This document shows positions 1-9,570 of a DNA stretch of 17,093 nucleotides, piece by piece. The stretch spans positions 1 through 17,093 of the forward strand of contig JAAAVE010000497.1 in assembly GCA_015679605.1 (NCBI GenBank), written 5' to 3'. A model generated the notes under the pieces. The model did no database searches and had not been told where the DNA came from. It saw only the letters and a list, made by a program, of their open reading frames with translations. The stretch comes from Podila epigama (taxonomy: Eukaryota > Mortierellomycota > Mortierellomycetes > Mortierellales > Mortierellaceae). Positions within the stretch are counted from its first letter, which is position 1, and every line of letters begins with the position of its first letter. A program made the position numbers and the translations under genes.

Positions 1-116
1 CAACAGCCCAACTCTCATTCGTACCATTGACCCGACATCCAAGTCTTTTTTTTTTTGCTCACCGCGTGTTCAAATGCCCAATTGCCGTATGTTCAACAAA
101 CGTGTGCCCAACAACC

Positions 117-146
117 ATTTCCATGTCCATTTCCACGTCCATGTCC
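117..146. repeat. Hexanucleotide tandem repeat, five copies
   Basis: Five consecutive six-base units of the form AYKTCC (ATTTCC, ATGTCC, ATTTCC, ACGTCC, ATGTCC) lie upstream of the small secreted protein gene. This is a degenerate minisatellite with no coding role that I can see. It could be simple low-complexity promoter sequence. Confidence 0.7.
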
Positions 147-232
147 ATTGCTCGCCCTACACTCAGTAACCAAGTTGTCAGTGCAATTGATAATTCATAC
201 ATTATTATAGTTGTAGTGCTAGAAAAAAAATG

Positions 233-240
233 CATAAATA
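233..240 (+). promoter_or_regulatory. TATA-like element of the small secreted protein gene
   Basis: The sequence CATAAATA lies about 75 nt before the start codon at 314. The stretch between them is rich in pyrimidines and CAA/CTC, as expected for a fungal 5' leader, so transcription probably starts around 260-275. The placement suits a strongly expressed gene with a short leader. This is inferred from position and composition only. Confidence 0.45.
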
Positions 241-313
241 GCTGGAATATCCTCAGTCAGTTTTATCCTCATTCTTCCAACACTCAACAACTCAAGCCCT
301 CAAGTCCACCAAC

Positions 314-544
314 ATGAAGTTCACCGTCTTTGCCTTTGTCTTTGCCCTCATCTTTGCCATCGTCTCGCAAGCCAATGCCGTCTGCTGGTGTGTCGACAGG
401 GCTCGTTCCAAGACTTGTGTCGCCGAATGGTGCGGAACCTCCAACGAGCAGGGCTGGAAGTGCCTCAACGGAGATGCTGATGGCTTTGCCTCGTGCTGCA
501 ACAGCGCCCCCAAGGGTCAGAAGAAGGGTTACCTTTGCCACTAA
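314..544 (+). CDS. Small secreted cysteine-rich protein (76 aa)
   Basis: This is a single-exon gene for a 76-residue precursor. Residues 1-22 form a clear signal peptide: a Lys after Met, then a Phe/Val/Ala/Ile-rich core, ending in Ala-Asn-Ala before a likely cleavage at Val23. The mature part of about 54 residues holds eight cysteines at 24, 26, 35, 40, 50, 61, 62 and 75, including a CxC and a CC pair, so up to four disulfides are possible. It has basic residues, two Gly-rich loops and no transmembrane segment. I do not recognise a named family. The size and cysteine content match fungal small secreted proteins, a group that includes effectors and antimicrobial peptides, but the function is unknown. 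The ATG was chosen because it directly precedes the signal peptide and follows a TATA-like element and leader. A poly(A) signal lies 116 nt after the stop. Confidence 0.75.
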   Translation: MKFTVFAFVFALIFAIVSQANAVCWCVDRARSKTCVAEWCGTSNEQGWKCLNGDADGFASCCNSAPKGQKKGYLCH

Positions 545-992
545 GCCTTTCCAAGCAAGATTGCCGCTCTATACCGCCTGAACTGCTACACGTGAGAAGG
601 GCCTGCTCCCTGAACCCGATACCTCCTCAGTTTTGCTATAATTTGCTGCAATGATATATAATAAATATATGTCAGCCAGCTTAGCCTTTGACCCCACATC
701 GTTATGACTTTGTCAACATGAATCAACATCATAACATTTTCTCTTCCATCTCTCCTAATGCAAGAATCATGATGATATGGTCGGTCATATCATGATGAAG
801 ACGCGCATATAATAGCGAGAAAGCGAAGGGATAATGAACAATGTCGTTATAAACGCTTAGTGGTTCATCAAAAGGACTGTACACATGCAAACGTATGCCT
901 TTTTTAATGCTGGTGATTCAAAGCCTAATATCAAAACGCGACCTATTTGGTGTGTATGCAGTTTCACCAATGCCTTCTTTCATTTCTTCTTT
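545..992. other. Convergent intergenic spacer
   Basis: This spacer holds the 3' ends of the small secreted protein gene (+) and the promethin-like gene (-). It contains the AATAAA at 660-665 and several AT-rich stretches. I see no convincing reading frame or RNA gene in it. Confidence 0.6.
660..665 (+). terminator. Polyadenylation signal (AATAAA)
   Basis: A canonical AATAAA sits in an AT-rich stretch about 116 nt after the stop codon of the small secreted protein gene. Its position and composition fit a eukaryotic cleavage and polyadenylation signal. Confidence 0.55.
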
Positions 993-1931
993 TCACGCCT
1001 CTAGGACAAGTGCGTCTTGGCTCGTCACAGTTCGATAGCCGATAGTGTCTTCGTTGAGTTGTTTCTCGCTGCCGCCGGAGGCAGGCGGAGGCGGCCCCCA
1101 GCTATTAGGCATAGCTGAACGGTGGCTCTGTTGTTGCTGTTGTTGTTGATGAGCAATGAACTCACGAAAGTTGACAGACAAGCGAGAAGCGGCCCTAAAT
1201 GCAAAGTAGCCAGCGACAAGCCAGAAAAAAGTGATGACTGTCATGATGAAGATGATGCCCAGGACAAAGAGAAGAACCGTCCCTGCAACAGTAACAATAA
1301 TCGATTGGATGACAATGATTATGACCGCTGCAGTTCCTACTAAGAAGCCGAGTGACACTCCACTCACGCAGGCAAAGACAATGATAGGACCTGCTGAGAA
1401 GAACGTGAGTGCTGTCAAGAACACCTATCGCGTGGTATATATATGTATATTTTTTTTTTGTTCTTGTCAGTATAAATAGAATGGTAGGCGCTCATCAATG
1501 TTTTTTTTTTGGTTTAGCACGCAGAGCAGGAACGGTCACATACTGTCAAGACTGGATAGGCATAAACGAGCCCACGATATCGCTCCCATATTTGAACAGT
1601 TACTAGATCCAATCTTGGAATGCATGTTCACAATGGCCATTGGTGAGTACGTTATGAAAGCTATTCCTCAATCAGGAAATCAGAGCAGCCACTGACACCA
1701 AGGGAAAAAAAAAAAAAAAAGGTCCTCATACTTTGCACGGAGTGGTCGAGTGGCAGTGATTGTCTCGACAACGAAAGCAGCAATCACTTGACGGATATTC
1801 AAGAGGGACGGCCACTGACCATCTTGATCATCAGAGTTGCTTTGCGTGTCAAAAGTTGTTGAGGTTGATGAAGAAAGGAAGTTCGCGGGAAGAGTGGTCT
1901 GGTGAGAAGGAGGGTCAGCGCGATGTGTCAT
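993..1931 (-). CDS. Promethin/LDAF1-like lipid droplet membrane protein
   Basis: Three exons on the minus strand join in phase: 1931-1732, 1613-1544 and 1424-993. They give 233 residues. Introns are 1731-1614 (GTATGA...AG, with a T-rich tract) and 1543-1425 (GTATGT...TAG). The N-terminal part is polar and Ser/Thr-rich. Residues 67-90 read as an amphipathic segment (LDLVTVQIWERYRGLVYAYP). Residues about 91-165 are a long, almost unbroken hydrophobic stretch rich in Ile, Val, Gly and Phe, able to form two membrane hairpins. The C-terminal tail has a Gln7 run and a Pro-rich segment. A short amphipathic helix before a hairpin membrane domain is the architecture of promethin/LDAF1, which works with seipin in lipid droplet formation at the ER. 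The family call rests on architecture and residue pattern. The exon 1-2 junction is the least certain, because two nearer AG sites lead to stops. It could instead be an unrelated small hydrophobic protein. Confidence 0.65.
1705..1720. repeat. Poly(A) run of 16 (poly(T) on the coding strand)
   Basis: Sixteen consecutive A lie inside intron 1 of the promethin-like gene and read as poly(T) on its transcribed sense. The run is near the donor side and far from the chosen acceptor, so it is not simply that acceptor's polypyrimidine tract. Confidence 0.85.
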
Positions 1932-3020
1932 GATGGATGGTAAAGTGCTGGCTCAATGAATGTTGATTGGTTGTGTGTGTGAGATGCAAATGAAATGTGG
2001 TAGAATGATGAGGACGTGAATGGGTTCATGTGAACATGAAACGAAAAGGAAAGAATACCTGTATGCTGACATATGCAACGGCCCTCTCACTCTTTCTTAC
2101 CGCTTCTTCTCGTGTGTTGTTCATATTTTCACAATCACAAGGAAATGCGTTTTATTGCCTCACACTGTGTTCAACATACCACAAGAAATGAAAAATGAAC
2201 CACAAAGGTCCTCTCGCTCAAGGACAGTGCACACATGCAGTCAGGCCTTTTTTTTTTGTTGAGACTAACATCCATGAATGAGGTGCGGCATGTGTGGGGC
2301 GAGTGGGCGAAGCCGCCCATTGTCTGGGGCTTCTGTCACTTAAGGGTGCACAGGACATTAAGATGACGACCACGTTCAAAAACGCGTCGCGGTTGTTCTT
2401 CACTGGAAAAGGGGCATTTCTTGTCATTTGAGTTTTCCACTCATTCCACCATCCCTTTTTTTTTTCTCGTTGGTCTGACGACTACCACCTACACACCCTG
2501 TGCCTGAACTGCTGCCCAGTGCCCAGTCTTTCAGTCAGCAGATCGTACAGACGACCCCCCTTTTTTCACAGCCTGACATAAACATCGCACGTTGTCCGTT
2601 CCATTATTTTTGCCCCAAGGGCAATATGACCGCTCTTTCTCCTTTCTGTCGTTGTTGTCAGGGCATGTCTTGGTAAGGGAATAAAAAAAAATAATGACAA
2701 TAAATCTGTCTGTCTTTTTGCAAATTTACTTTACCTCTCTTTTCCACTTGTCTCATCTTCTTTTTGACTAAAAGTCGTTTTGTCTATACCTCCCACCTCA
2801 ATCACCTATTCTTCACCTTGACATCGACAAACATCAGCGCAACGTCATCTCAGCTCACTCACATTTGATAACTTCCATAAATTCCCTATCCCTAACTTGA
2901 CCACTACCTATCCAGCGTCATTGCCAAGCGCTGTGATAGACACCCAGCCAGCTGTTCTCCGCTAATGAACAAAATATAATAGAACCTATACTAATATCCC
3001 ACGCACCAGTCCTGTAAACA
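1932..3020. promoter_or_regulatory. Divergent promoter region, promethin-like gene and chitin synthase
   Basis: About 1.09 kb separates two divergently transcribed start codons. It is rich in T and CT runs. A CCAAT box on the minus strand (ATTGG at 1966-1970 on plus) lies 35 nt before the promethin-like start. A TATAAT-containing AT stretch at 2971-2980 lies about 40 nt before the chitin synthase start. Short open frames here lack family features and usually lack ATG starts, so I called none. Promoter use is inferred from orientation. Confidence 0.5.
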
Positions 3021-6000
3021 ATGCCCAACCTACCTACATCCATGCCGGTACCTCGACCGTACATGCCCTCGAGTTCTTCTTCTCGAGGTAATCCTGGTCA
3101 CGCAACGCCGTCTCGACGACCATTCCTCTCACCAGGAGTATTTCCGGGAGAGACAACAAACACAGCGAGGTCTTCGAAAAAGAAACAAGACGCAGACACA
3201 TTTCGAGAGAAGACACCTATGTTGTCTCCATTATCTCCCACTTTGGGAAGCACAGCTACCCCTTATGCTCCAGGAGAGCTTTACCCACCAATGTCATCAG
3301 GCACTCTTGGACCCAGTCGCCACCAACTCCAATATTATCCACTGTCTCAATGGCTACAAGCACCCTGGCTTCGTTTAGCATCGCAGCTACCCTCCATACC
3401 TTTCCCGACTTCAATGCCTGTGCCTGTTCACTATATCTTTAAACCGAAAAAAGTCCAGTTGACAGATGGAAACTTGGTTTTGGATACACCTGTCCCGACG
3501 AGCTATTTGTCGGCGGTCGACTTTCAGACTGGGGTAGAATTCGAAAAGATGCGATATATGGCCGTCACCTGTGATGCCGACCAGGTACCAGAAAGCCGCT
3601 ACCGACTAAGGGCTCAGATATTTAAAAGACCCATCGAGCTTGCAATTTGTCTGACAGTGAACGAGGTAACAGAGTAGGTCATTATACAGTGTAACTTTGC
3701 CTCATGGAGGAGGAGGCCCAGTACACACATGTGCACACACAACACACACAACACACGCACGCACGCACGCACGTACGAACGTACATGCCTACATTCAAAT
3801 GACTTATAAAAAACAACATATATCAATTACTATTATAACTGTAGGAAACACCACAAGCATTTTGTCTGACGCTTCATTCGCTTATCAAGAATATCAGGCA
3901 AATGTGTTTGCCGGGGTCGAAGGCAAGAGCACATCGGAATCCTGTTTGGGCAGAGGAGGATTCCTGGAAGAAGGTTGTCATTTGTATTGTTGCAGATGGA
4001 CGGCGACACCTCAACCCGCTTATCTTACGTGTCTTGGCTGCGATGGGCTGCTGGCAGGAGGGGGTCGCAAAGAACCAAGTCAACGGTCATGCTGTCCAGG
4101 CCCATATCTTTGAAGTGAGTATATTGTACTTGAGGAAGGAACATGGATAATCACTCTGTCACAAATTCACTCTCTGCTTGACTAACATGGGTAAACGGCA
4201 TTTCAAACACTAGTACTCGACTCAAGTGTCTGTGGACAGCAAACTCCAGTTAAAGGGCCGAACACTGAAGAACACCAACAGCCACCAATACCCACCCATC
4301 CAGATTGTGTTTTGTCTCAAGGAACGGCATACAAAAAAACTCAACTCCCACCGTTGGTTCTTCAATGCACTGTGCCCACTTCTTCAACCAAGGATCACAC
4401 TCTTGACAACCGCTGGCGCAAAAATCGGTAACGGGAGTATATTTGATCTCTGGGCTGCCTTTGACAGGAACCCTCAGACGGCAGGAGCATGTGGAGAGAT
4501 CCGTGTCGCTAAAGGTCTACTCTGGTGGAAGGTCTTGAACCCATTGATTGCTGCTCAGATCTTTGAGTACAAGGTCTCGACGGTGCTCGAGAAACCGTTC
4601 GAGAGTATTTTTGGGTACATCTCTGTCATGCCGGGCGCCCTGGTCGCATATCGCTATGAGGCCCTGCTGCCGGAAGCCATATCTGGAAGGGGACCCTTGA
4701 CAGCCTACTTTGAGCCTGACTATTTGGTATTCAGCGAAGACCACCATGACATTAGTGAGGTGTTGAGCTACTCATTCTTCTCTGAGGACCAGATCTTGCC
4801 GTTCTTGGTGACGACGCGTCCGCATGCACAAAACACGATGCAATTTGTAAAGTCAGCCTGGGCCGAGACAGAACTTCCAGGTGGCATTGGTTCGTTTCTG
4901 GGAATGAAACGGAAATGGCAGAACCGCCGATTCTTTGGAACCATCTATGCGGTCGCCCATGTCTCTTCCATCTGGAAAAGTGGCCATAATTTTTTACGCA
5001 AGCTATGGCTGACATTCGAAATCATTTATCTCGGCTGCGACACTGCTTTTTGGTTTCTTGCCCTGGTAACTTACTATGATTGCATATAGGACACATGTTT
5101 TTTTTTTTGAACTGGTCCTAGTACTGATATACGCCATTTTTCTTTTAAACGGTGTTTTGCTATTTAGAGCAATTACTATTTGGTGTTTTATTACATGACC
5201 AAATCGCTAGCGAGTGCGTCAAAGATCACTATCGGGCCAACATTATTCTTGTTGACTCGATACTTTTACATTTTCCTGATTGTTGTTGTTATGATGATTT
5301 CAATGGGCAACCGTCCACGCGGGTAAGCTGCTTTCTGTCGCGAAGAAACCTGATGTTTGAAAGAAGGAGTCAAGTTCAACATGCACATGCTCACAAGGCT
5401 TTTTTTTTTTTTTTTTGAATATCTAGACAATCCTTGTATCTTTTTATCCTCAGTTTCATCTTTTTCGCTTGTATCCAAACCTTTATCCTCTTCTCGGCTG
5501 GATACTTGACCTTCATCCATGCAACCGAGTTTCTACCATACGCAGATTGGAATTCTCTACCCACGGTGGTGGCTGTGTTCAAGGCTGCAGGATATCATGT
5601 CTTGATTCTTGCTCTTGTCTGTTGCTGGGCTGTCTATCTCCTCTCGGCCGTACTCTATGGCGAGCCTTGGCACATGATTGCATGTTTTGTCCAGTTCTTG
5701 CTATTACTTCCAAGCTATGTCAGCGTTTTGGGCGTCTATGCCTTTTGTAACATGCATGAAGTCAAGTAAGTTGATTTTCTGGAGTTTTCTTATAATGTGT
5801 GTATATGTAGTGCTTGCAATAGATATTCACTCCTCTATTCACTCCTCTGTTTTTGCTAATCCCGACTCGTCTCAAATTTCACGTTCCTAGTTGGGGAATT
5901 AAGGAACCAGAGGACCTTGAAAAGGACCCATTGATTAGTCGTGATGCGATTTACCATGCATCCACAGTCCTGATGCCGGATGAGCATTCTGTGGCATCAT

Positions 6001-6503
6001 CGTACCAAGACGCAATCGATGATTTGGAACGGAAAAAGCGTCCCCGTTCGAGTTTGGGTTTATCGTTGGTTCCATCCGTATCTTTGGGTTCGTCTTCATC
6101 TTCATCATCTTTGCTTCCTATACATCATACCGACGCGACATCATCATTGCTATCAGGAAACAGACGAGGTCAGTCAAAGGAGGCAGCCTCAAGAGCAGAA
6201 ACCTCCATTCCGAAAAAAACGGTTGCACGTCGGAATGCTGATATCAAGACCCTGCAATCAGATTATTACCGATCGTTCCGGACCCAGATTCTCATCTTGT
6301 GGATTGTCGCGAATGGGGCATTGGTGATCACCATTTCTTCAGACCAGCTGGAACCATACCTCATGTTAAAGGACGGGTCTAATCTTTATGTGACCATTAT
6401 TCTTTGGACTATCACTGTCGGCGCCACGGGTCGCTTCTTGGGCAGCGTTGTGTATCTGCTTGGGTGGATATGGCAAAAGCTCAGTCAATTGAGATCCCCA
6501 TGA
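3021..6503 (+). CDS. Chitin synthase family protein with altered catalytic motifs
   Basis: Six exons (3021-3665, 3845-4114, 4214-5065, 5168-5322, 5454-5765, 5891-6503) join in phase to 948 residues, normal for class I-III chitin synthases. These membrane GT2 enzymes make wall chitin from UDP-GlcNAc. Residues 1-130 are Pro/Ser-rich. The CHS N-terminal block (QLTDGNLVLD at 146, RYMAVTCD at 178) precedes the catalytic domain: CIVADGR 262-268, NSHRWFFN 349-356, GACGEI 396-401, QIFEY 420-424, GYISVMPGA 439-447. About seven transmembrane segments follow, with WGIKE at 746-750 before the last two. Several signature residues differ: the usual DAGTKP reads TAGAKI at 371-376, EDR reads EDQ at 496-498, QRRRW reads MKRKW at 536-540, and WGTKG reads WGIKE. 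The frame is open and the splice sites are good, so this is not a decayed pseudogene. It may be an inactive or altered paralog. The start at 3021 has A at -3. Confidence 0.92.
3722..3785. repeat. CA/CGCA alternating purine-pyrimidine repeat
   Basis: A 64-nt tract of CACA and ACGC repeats ends in two ACGTAC-type units. It lies entirely within intron 1 of the chitin synthase gene (3666-3844). Alternating purine-pyrimidine sequence of this sort can adopt Z-DNA and is a likely length polymorphism. Confidence 0.8.
5400..5416. repeat. Poly(T) run of 17 in intron 4 of the chitin synthase gene
   Basis: Seventeen consecutive T lie 37 nt before the acceptor used at 5453. The run may act as part of the polypyrimidine tract and is prone to length variation. 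Confidence 0.85.
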
Positions 6504-6739
6504 TAAAGGGTGGGAGAATGGGCTAGCAGTTCTGTTTCTTGTTGAACGTGTTGCTGTTCAACCGTCGTTATTTATTAGATCATGATCATTTTTTTGTTGA
6601 AGTTAAAAAAACGTAATTGACTATTTTTTCTGTTTTGGAATAATGCTCGTTTTTCTTTTTGCCCCTTTCCGTGCCCTTTGCCCGCCATCGTTTTGATCCA
6701 TCTCTCTGTTCTCGCTGTTTAGAGAGAAATTATAATAGT

Positions 6740-8881
6740 TTAGGAAGCGTAACCTTGATGCTGACCCTGGTGAACATAAGTGGGGCTTGGGGCAGCATGA
6801 GTGGCGGGGGTATAAGGAGTATATCCACCTTGAGAATAGCCCTGCGAAGCAATTTCAGATTGAGGCCGGAAGATTTGAGGTTGGCCTGGTTGCTGTGGGG
6901 GTACACTGGAGAGGATGGGTGGGGTATAGTTGTAGCCCTGTTGTTGTGGGCTGTAGGCGGCGTTCGATGGTGTTGGTGACTGGAAGATAGTAGGACTACC
7001 CTGGGTTTGTTGAGAGGGGCTCATCTGGCCTGGGTCATAGTATGTTTGATACGGTTGCTGCTGCTGCTGCTGCTGCTGTTGATGCTGTTGCTGATGCTGC
7101 TGCTGAACGTAACCTTGCTGCTGCTGTTGCACGCTAGTTGCAGCTGGGATGGATTCCTTGCCAGGTGCTGATGAAGGAGATGAAGGAACAGGGGCCTGGC
7201 TCTGTCGCTTGTTCTTGCGACGATGACGGATAAACAGGAATGCAACCAATGCTGCAACGACCAAAGCACCAACAACACCGCCAATAATGGCTCCAGTCGA
7301 GGATTTCGAGCCCTCATCCTTAGGTTTGGGAGTAGAAGTGGGGGCAGGGCCACCACCGGAGGTTGGAGGTGGTGGAGGTGGGGCCACAAGACCGGGGCCA
7401 GTCCATGCTTTGGAAACTGTGTCAAAGAGGTTGAAGGTGGCAGTAGCGGCCGTGCTGCTCGAGCTTCCGTAGAGGACAATGTTGGCGTTCATGGCGGTGG
7501 CCGTCATGGAGGGCGAGAATGGTGGCACGTTTCCGGAAAGAGGCACACGCACAAGTTTGTTGGATGCGCTTGGAGTGATTGAATACAGCACTGTTGATCC
7601 ATCGGATGCCTACAATGGAGGAGGTCGTTCTTTGTTGGTTAAATGACGACACTTCAAGTAGCATTTTTTTTCTCCTTGATTCACAATCATAAACATAACA
7701 ACGATACCTGGTCCAAAAGATAGCCGACGCCGACCATGGTGACAGGGATGACATTGTTGGTGAGGGTGATGCCATTCATGTCAACATCAACAGCATTTGT
7801 CAAGGTCATGATGCGGTCCCCAGCCTGCTGGGAAGCCGAGTTAAGGGTGTTGTAGATAACTCCTCCTCCAGTAGAATCAAACACGACGTGATATCCTTGG
7901 ACTGGAGTGTTGGTGGCCGCAATGTATGTTCCGACAGAGACGAGAGGGTTGCCGGTAGGGTACATTGAGATGATATAGCTGTTTGTTCAAAGCGAGTGTT
8001 TGTTCGTTTCAACAGTTAGTATATTTTACCATAAGATGTTTTTAAATGTTGCCAACTGCTCCATTTGGAGAAAAATTACGACCAAACAAAGCAGCATTTG
8101 TCCATGGGGAAGGAAGGGGGAAAGGACGAAAGGTGAGGCCTGGGGCATTCGGGTGTAACAAACAGGTTTTTTGGGTCATTGATCAATACCACAGGGTGGC
8201 AAAGAGGAATATTGGCCACAATACAAACAGAAGAGAAAGGAAAACAGATTGAGAGCAATAAAATATTTTAACTGCGGTGGGTGTTGACAAAGGCGCTTGA
8301 AGGTCGCCCAACTCAACAACAAAGCCAATTGTAATTGCAATACCAACGACAGCAACTCAACAAGAGTAATGCCAAGGTAAGATAACTTACTCAAGCGAGC
8401 CATAGATACCCTCGGTGGCATTGACACGAAGTCCGTTCCAAGGAGAGTTGGTGGTGAGACTGGTTCGGTTGGAGACTCCAACGATCCAATTGAGGTTTCC
8501 GACAGCACCAGTCAAAGAGAAGAGCTTTGGCGAGATGTAGCCAGTGTTCCGGAAGTAGCTCGAAAACTCAATGGTACCGTTGGGGAAGATGTTGGTCGAG
8601 TAAGACTTTGGGCCGAATTGTTGGAGCATGAAGGGATTGTTGACGTTGGCGCTGTTTCCGGGGAAAGGGATGCAGGCCTTAGGGGCAGAGCTGGACCACG
8701 AGCTGGGGTTGGTCTGGTTGGCGAGGAAGGTGGCCGTGGGTGCATTGACGTTCGACAAGTTCACAGTGTAAACCTCGAGCCGGCCCTCGTCCGAAGGAGG
8801 GGCTGCGGCGAGGTAAACCATGGAGCCAGAACGGCCCGGGGCAATACAAGCGTTTTTGAAGGCTGGAACAGATATGCTCAT
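6740..8881 (-). CDS. Single-pass membrane protein with glycosylated ectodomain and Q/H-rich tail
   Basis: Three exons on the minus strand (8881-8391, 7978-7708, 7609-6740) join in phase to 543 residues. Introns are 412 and 98 nt. Residues 1 to about 335 are beta-rich, with repeated Gly, Asn and Ser/Thr and several N-glycosylation sequons (NLS, NQT, NGT, NRT, NAT), which suggests an extracellular domain, perhaps a beta-propeller. A Pro6 run and a Pro/Lys/Ser linker lead to one transmembrane helix at about 360-381 (GAIIGGVVGALVVAALVAFL), stopped by RHRRKNKR. The cytoplasmic tail of about 155 residues is rich in Gln, His, Pro and Tyr, with a Q9 run. A wall or surface sensor or adhesin is plausible but unproven. 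I found no signal peptide: an AG acceptor-like CCTACCCAG sits just before the ATG, so an upstream exon may be missing from this model. Confidence 0.72.
7056..7130. repeat. CAG/CAA trinucleotide repeat coding for poly-Gln/His
   Basis: On the plus strand this is a run of GCT/GTT units, which reads on the minus strand as CAG/CAA with interspersed CAT/CAC codons. It encodes the Gln/His-rich tract of the membrane protein tail. Pure CAG stretches of seven to eight units make it a likely site of length polymorphism. Confidence 0.85.
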
Positions 8882-9325
8882 TGCTGGGTAGGGGTATGTG
8901 CGAGATTATATTATAATAAAAGGAATAGGTTCGTTACAATGGGATGAGAAAAGTGAGAGGAGTGAGGGTGTGAGGGAGGGTGCCGAGCAAGGAGAGTGTC
9001 GGTTGGTCGATAGGACGGATGGGTGACAAAGAAGGAGAGTGGCAAAAGCGAAAGGAAAGAAGAGACTATCACTCTCACTGCCACACTCCACTCATGGCAT
9101 CCCTGTCATCTGCCCTAGTGCAGACGCAACATTGAAGGGCCGCTCTGTGTGCCAAAGGGGGAGGAAGTGTAGCATTGGGATACAAGAATGAGGACAAGGC
9201 AAGGACTCATCTCATCATTGGTGAGCTTGAGCAGTTTTAGTCACAGGCTCTGTCCAACAAGAGACGGCGTGCATTGGTGTATTGTCAACAAAATTGCAAG
9301 CGCGCAAAGCGATCAAATGACAAGC

Positions 9326-9357
9326 ATCCATGCATCCATGCGTCCATGCGTCCACCC
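9326..9357. repeat. Octanucleotide tandem repeat, four copies
   Basis: Four adjacent 8-nt units (ATCCATGC, ATCCATGC, GTCCATGC, GTCCACCC) lie in the spacer upstream of the membrane protein gene. The unit shares the TCCATG core with the hexamer repeat at 117-146, which may be coincidence. Confidence 0.7.
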
Positions 9358-9547
9358 ACTCCACTTGGTTGCATGAGAAGAATGAAAATGATACCCTTGT
9401 CTACCTCCCTGGTTAAGCAATAGCGACATCTGTGTTGTTTATACGTAGACAACTGTTAAGGCATCCATAAGACATGGTCATCGCAGTTGAAAATGTGGAC
9501 AGCTTCAATAATGTCAACCAAAAAATACCAAAAAAAAAACTGAAATT

Positions 9548-9553
9548 TTTATT
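9548..9553 (-). terminator. Polyadenylation signal of ste24 (AATAAA on minus)
   Basis: TTTATT on the plus strand reads AATAAA on the minus strand, 18 nt after the Ste24 stop codon and followed by T-rich sequence. The distance is short but within the fungal range. A second AT-rich stretch closer to the stop could also serve. Confidence 0.5.
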
Positions 9554-9570
9554 GTAAACAAATAAAAACT

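Larger units (their letters stand above)
8882..9570. other. Tandem intergenic spacer, Ste24 3' end and membrane protein promoter
   Basis: This is the spacer between two minus-strand genes. Its right end holds the Ste24 poly(A) signal. The rest should carry the promoter and 5' leader of the membrane protein gene. The minus strand from 9090 to 8890 is CT-rich and ends in an acceptor-like CCTACCCAG, which fits a spliced leader. I searched for an ATG exon coding for a signal peptide and found none that is convincing. Confidence 0.5.

Noticed and set aside
292-541. Minus-strand and alternative plus frames over the small secreted protein
   Set aside because: They lack a signal peptide or other sensible composition, while the 314-544 frame has a signal peptide and regular cysteines.
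2020-2427. Short open frames in the divergent promoter region
   Set aside because: They have no recognisable motif, good start context or splice continuation, and they are expected by chance at this length.
3697-4113. Plus-strand frame of 138 codons overlapping chitin synthase intron 1 and exon 2
   Set aside because: The correct frame of exon 2 gives chitin synthase sequence and this frame does not; its first part is translated CA repeat in the intron.
3021-6503. Decayed pseudogene status for the chitin synthase
   Set aside because: No stop or frameshift is needed across 948 codons, and all five introns have GT and AG ends in matching phase. Loss of motifs alone does not make it a pseudogene.
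8906-9091. Possible signal-peptide exon upstream of the membrane protein gene
   Set aside because: The frame has a hydrophobic stretch but begins with GTG, not ATG, and no ATG in phase with a donor site was found.
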